Position numbers and translations under genes: made by a program. Below, in pieces: positions 33,601 through 34,510 of a stretch of DNA of 34,510 nucleotides. Each line of letters opens with the position of its first letter. The first letter of the stretch is position 1. This DNA comes from Verrucomicrobiota bacterium (GTDB lineage: Bacteria; Verrucomicrobiota; Verrucomicrobiia; JADLBR01). The notes under the pieces were generated by a model that did not search any database, was not told the DNA's origin, and saw nothing but the letters and a program-made list of their open reading frames with translations. Location: assembly GCA_029560585.1 (NCBI GenBank), contig JAKQKQ010000072.1, positions 1 through 34,510 of the forward strand. Direction: 5' to 3'.

Positions 33601-34510
33601 CGCTTCCCGCCGAGATGGCAGTCGAGCTCGGGCGGTAGCTGCTGCTGCCTCCGCTGAAGTTTGTCACGCCCTGAAGGATGGGATGGATCGGATCATAGAC
33701 GGTCCCAAGGGTCGCGCTAGAACCCGAAGTGGAACTGCCCCGTGGGATGGCATAATACCCCTGGCTGTTCCAGCGCCCCTGCATCGGGACGACGCCCACC
33801 TCAAACATCATGCAGACGACGCCCCCGCCCCCATCCACGTAGTCCGCCATGGCATCGCCAAGCGCCGTTGCATTGGCATATCCATAGTCAGAGAAAACCA
33901 TGACCGCGTCGAACGCCTGCAGTTCCGCCAACGTCGGGGTCATCAAGTAGACATTGATGATAGTAACAGAATTGAACTGCCCGGTTCCAAGCAACTTGGT
34001 CTGGATATCTGTCAAACGGGACGCGTCGGATTCCGCCCCACACACCGCCACATTCATCCCGCCCAGGGCCACGATCCCCGCGTCAGAGGCCGAACGCACA
34101 TTCGCGATAGCGTCCGGTTCCGTGACGTTGACCGAGGTTCCGCTCCGCCCGCCTCCGCTCGCGGCCGTGCCCGACGCGACGGTGATGGGTCCGCTCCGTA
34201 TCCCGCTGCGCTCGATGATGGAAAGCACCGAGGCCTGGACTCTCGACGGGACTCCCGGCTCGGCCTGTGAGGCTGCGCCTGAGTTGTTCCACGAGAGGGT
34301 CGCGTCGATGGGTACGCCCATGGCCCCGTTGGTGGGGCTGGGGTTGAAGGGCACCGGCGGCTCATTGTCCAGGACCTGAACGGTGCCGGTGCCGCCCGCG
34401 AAGCCGGGGGCCTCCGCGGTGACGTCGACGGTTTGGGCGCCGTCGGGCTGGGCGTCGTCGGCGACCGTCAGGCTGAACAGGGCGTTGCTCTGGCCCGCCA
34501 GGATCGTGAC
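24653..34510 (-). CDS. Giant secreted modular protein (at least 3285 residues; N-terminus outside window)
   Basis: The frame is open from the right edge to the TGA at 24653-24655. The first ATG in the window (34354) is inside a repeat module and is not the true start. Numbering from it, modules are: FN3-like halves (1-60, 315-375) around an inserted glutamine-amidotransferase-like domain (98-311); Calx-beta (376-488); an unrecognised part (489-715); BACON-like (715-825); Calx-beta-like (825-925); two LHHF-type domains (925-1265), the second with a DUF4082-like insert; three Calx-beta-like repeats (1270-1575). A second FN3/amidotransferase/Calx-beta set follows (1580-2065), then a MAM-like domain (2070-2238), BACON-like (2238-2348), a third set (2352-2778), another Rossmann-like domain (2778-2985), DUF11 (2985-3105), TSP3 Asp repeats DTDGDGMDD and DPDGDGLSN (3108-3155) and a C-terminal beta domain. 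It is probably an extracellular Ca-binding adhesin or matrix protein. Confidence 0.9.
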   Translation of the reverse strand, partial: VTILAGQSNALFSLTVADDAQPDGAQTVDVTAEAPGFAGGTGTVQVLDNEPPVPFNPSPTNGAMGVPIDATLSWNNSGAASQAEPGVPSRVQASVLSIIERSGIRSGPITVASGTAASGGGRSGTSVNVTEPDAIANVRSASDAGIVALGGMNVAVCGAESDASRLTDIQTKLLGTGQFNSVTIINVYLMTPTLAELQAFDAVMVFSDYGYANATALGDAMADYVDGGGGVVCMMFEVGVVPMQGRWNSQGYYAIPRGSSTSGSSATLGTVYDPIHPILQGVTNFSGGSSSYRPSSTAISAGSVRVADWSDGRPLVVTKDIGGARRADVAFYPVSSDISGDFWTASTDGARLMANALTWVGGGGADSANYFVYFGTNSVSLSLVASNLTQTTWDPSLLDFGTTYYWQVLASNVWGVTTGAVWSFTTADDIIRFASATSSVLEADVLQSVTVVRANGALSGVTVDYATSNGTAIAGADYLMTTGTLTFAAGQLTNTFQVPILGDSVSEGNETVLLALSNPSSNTVLVSPYRATLTITDDDGTPTALPVSLYDGSSYLWDIQQNGNILNGTSDAYDGGHVLSGFPSFSSGMLFAEGREVRIGSVTNGGVVTSRRIYVPTSQAYARFLEVIQNIGVSTVTNRVRLDTNLGSDGSTVLVRTSDGDTLFEATDNWIVTDDSDGSGDPTVLHVIGNDSGRQRPSAVSYSTEYLGYEYQVVLAPGETKIVMHFGAQNPNRSTAISKAPQLTTLGLGALSGITVADLAKIVNFGIPDDLAVTPSTGLNASGYVGGPFGPSNKVYTVTNSGASNLAWVAECPSNWVSVAPASGVLAAGQTNGVTVSLGAEADSLEVGTYGATVGFSNATSGVVQARPITLTVWGTNLALTMPGAVSEGQGTLANVGRVAISGALGTDLVVALASGDTTELSVPASVTIPAGQTNAAFSVTVEDDAETDGTQLAGVTASAAGFADSGATVSVLDNDLHHFAWGAISGPKDAGTAFGVTLTAQDVNNVTMSNYPGPAYLSGAGDGGAVVVTPASAGTFSNGRWAGSMAVQTPDTNVRLSADDGAGHVGTSAPFDVVVGPLHHFGWSSVAPTQYVGLAIPVTIEAKDAADNTVASFTGGVALGGATGGGGASTNRILGDIAHSYSSSGTFTLGYSFTPTNDLTVTHVRHYSGTKVSLWTDGGVLLASQAVTSAPGTWVETALATPVALTAGSRYRVAVYTGGLMYYYRYDGATSFPDGAINESYYSSGDAFPTTTDSVRWWFVDLRYTVGTGTPVAIAPTSSGSFVGGVWTGSVTVLEVATNMYLRADDGGGHSGTGNVFSALNVADLSVALPPDAAEGDGVLAGGGQVFVSVAPGADLTVALASSDTTEATVPSSVIIPAGQTNVAFDVTVENDVELDGPQLATVTASALSYGSGRATMAVHDNETATLTLLAPSSATEGQGVLTNAGILSVSAPPSTNIMASLISSNTAKILVPATVTIAAGQTSTNFNITVVDNNLIDGAQGATITAHFENWTDGAAAITVFDNEHTNLMVAVPPQVTEGDGTLTNAGRIAISGVLSNDLDVALASGDTTELSVPASVTILAGQSNALFSLTVADDAQPDGAQTVDVTAEAPGFAGGTGTVQVLDNEPPVPFNPSPTNGAMGVPIDATLLWNNSGAASQAEPGVPSRVAASVLSIIERSGIRSGPITVASGTTATGDGRDATSVNVTEPDAIANVRSASDAGIMALGGMNVVVCGAADASRLTDIQAKLIGTGKFNTVTVIDVSLVTPTLAELQAFDAVVVFSNAGYANATALGDVMADYVDWGGGVVCMMFESAGSSWMQGRWNSQGYYAIPRGSSTSGSSATLGTVYDPSHPILQGVTNFNGGSSSYRTVTFDISAGSTRVADWSDGRPLVVTKVIGNTPRADLAFYPPSSDVRSDFWQAATDGARLMANALTWVGGGGADSANYFVYLGTNAADLSLVASNLTQTTWDPSLLDFGTTYYWQVLASNAWGVTTGAVWSFTTADDMIRFASATNFVTEANMLHSIEVVRANGAIGGVTVDYATSNGTAAAGEDYLMVTGTLTFAAGQLTNTFEVPILGDDIWEGNETVLLSLGNPSGGAVLVSPSTASLTIVDDDNVARMPFYEDFESGGVRPYWQVSGTGEYRTQLTGANGPHGGGYHLTMDDSVDGSLYSRNEFTLTINLEGYTNVVLAFWALGYSDESHGPPSMPFIGGADFDGVAISEDGVTWYEVQGLRSLTTTYQQFTVDLDAAIAAHGLSYNGRFMIRFNQYDNYAIATDGIGIDDIAVTGIRQDDLLVSPGTGLSASGYIGGPFEPSNVVYTLVNLGPSNVSWAAACTESWISLEPGSGNLAAGETNSVTLSLTADANGLVVSNYSAVAIISNLTSGVAQTRQAQLNVVELPPPPPEPFNPSPTNGAVGVPTDFDLSWNNPGGGAAVGQLMTEAATDASAIEMLVFNGHSDNSAGGEYENTVAAITGSLSNVNVTATAAEDPATLAFELVGKDVFLMPEQESWDVTSMGAFGANLAGTLSNFVAAGGTVIVCDYSPTGGSAAFLANAGLMTVVYGDSTGDRSATVAAAHPITEGVAATFTAMDGSVAYTSVTNAEVLVTVTADGRPMVAARSFGAGGVVLVGWDCYSYNADMARLLANAAQWPCRTDLNQYFVYFGTNAAALDLVASNLTQTTWDPDLLDFGTTYYWQVLASNVVGVTTGAVWSFTTADDMIRFASATSFVTESNMLHSIEVVRANGALGGVTVDYATSNGTATAGADYLMATGTLTFAVGQLTNTFYVPILDDEIREGDETVLLSLLNPSGGGILVSPSSATLAVIDTDLPQAAYLRSTVGSPWGSTANETAMNKVFGTNGWYDLRFETADVVSLFAPHMRFIFMDGSDDGADELESFLTANTATIQNWVNAGGSLFVNAAPNEGDGMSFGFGVTLTYSDTTATGGLVSTDHPIGQGPFTPVGASWTGTDFGHATVSGTGLSAVITNTATGRIVLGEMDYGSGHALFGGMTTDNYHNPQPEAANLRANILAYGSAVTAPADLAVTASDSPDPVWFGSNLLYVVVVTNIGPNAAYGVVVTNSLPADVAFGSASASQGTWANIAGTVVWSIGTLSIDQFATLSMNVTPVAAGLVTNSATIDALQPDPVPANNVALTLTLVLRDTDGDGMDDAYEDDNGLDPNDPSDAPLDPDGDGLSNLEEYLAGTDPHDRASCFTIASFRLVNGQAIIGFHAYSNRTYQVDFSADLVRWNPLPGGLVSGFEGFAEVIDPEAGQHPARFYRACVRW
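26020..27300 (-). repeat. Module copy C (FN3 / amidotransferase-like / FN3 / Calx-beta)
   Basis: This third occurrence of the module begins PFNPSPTNGAVGVP and ends in a Calx-beta repeat. Its FN3 and Calx-beta ends match copies A and B closely. The inserted Rossmann-like domain is a different sequence (EMLVFNGHSDNSAGG...), so the insert has been replaced or has diverged far more than the flanks. Confidence 0.75.
28160..29776 (-). repeat. Module copy B of the giant-gene duplication
   Basis: This copy aligns with copy A (32890-34510) at an offset of about 4734 bases. Identity is highest at the 5' side of the gene: 29643-29776 equals 34377-34510 except for one base seen. It falls in the Calx-beta part (28200-28440). 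The inserted amidotransferase-like domain is shared with copy A. Confidence 0.85.
32890..34510 (-). repeat. Module copy A of the giant-gene duplication (continues past the window)
   Basis: This copy begins outside the window in a Calx-beta-like repeat ending VQVLDNEPPVPFNPSPTNG. The same junction occurs in copy B. The window therefore ends inside a long near-identical repeat. Confidence 0.85.

Noticed and set aside
26020-34510. CRISPR-like regular repeats
   Set aside because: The repeats are long, in-frame protein modules of several hundred bases, not short direct repeats with spacers.

Overview
The window is a GC-rich bacterial chromosome segment. It most likely comes from the PVC group (Verrucomicrobiota / Kiritimatiellota-like). 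The left edge carries a PEP-CTERM sorting tail. The right third is one giant secreted modular gene ending in thrombospondin type 3-like Asp/Gly repeats and a small C-terminal beta domain of the sort common in these phyla. The PQQ-type beta-propeller protein starting with WPCWRGPGQNG and the abundant short palindromic repeats between genes also fit. The lineage is inferred from these traits; no rRNA gene is present.

Layout, left to right. 1-6.3 kb: end of a PEP-CTERM protein, a secreted beta-propeller protein, an Hsp20 chaperone with a clear terminator, a secreted DUF1460 cysteine peptidase-like protein (-), ychF (-), a Tat-like exported SYLF lipid-binding protein and a small hypothetical protein. 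6.4-7.9 kb: a Cys-rich miniprotein behind a sigma-54-like promoter, then about 1.27 kb without a convincing gene. That stretch holds hairpins, a strong leftward intrinsic terminator and a tandem pair of consensus DnaA boxes. 7.9-14.4 kb: a double cyclic-nucleotide-binding-domain protein (-), xylulokinase, and a translationally coupled cassette of two paralogous GT-C-like membrane proteins flanking a GtrA flippase-like protein. 14.5-17.6 kb: a DUF4126 membrane protein (-) and an SDR reductase coupled to bioF. 17.6-18.2 kb: repeat-rich spacer with a 102-bp MITE-like element containing a perfect cruciform palindrome.

18.2-24.3 kb forms an iron/anaerobic block. feoA (-) and hemH (+) diverge around a perfect FNR/Dnr-type site (TTGACCCGGATCAA). 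They are followed by a convergent five-gene operon (-) for a heterotetrameric group 3b-type [NiFe] hydrogenase (beta, gamma, delta, alpha) plus its maturation endopeptidase. The hydrogenase would exchange electrons between H2 and NAD(P)H. Iron uptake, haem synthesis and hydrogen metabolism lie together here, which suggests a facultative or strict anaerobe.

24.65 kb to the right edge is a single open frame of at least 3285 codons (-) whose 5' end lies outside the window. It is an extracellular mosaic of FN3-like, glutamine-amidotransferase-like, Calx-beta, BACON-like, DUF4082-like, MAM-like, DUF11 and TSP3 modules. It contains a large internal duplication with an offset of about 4.73 kb, near-identical over several hundred bases, and the window ends inside one copy.
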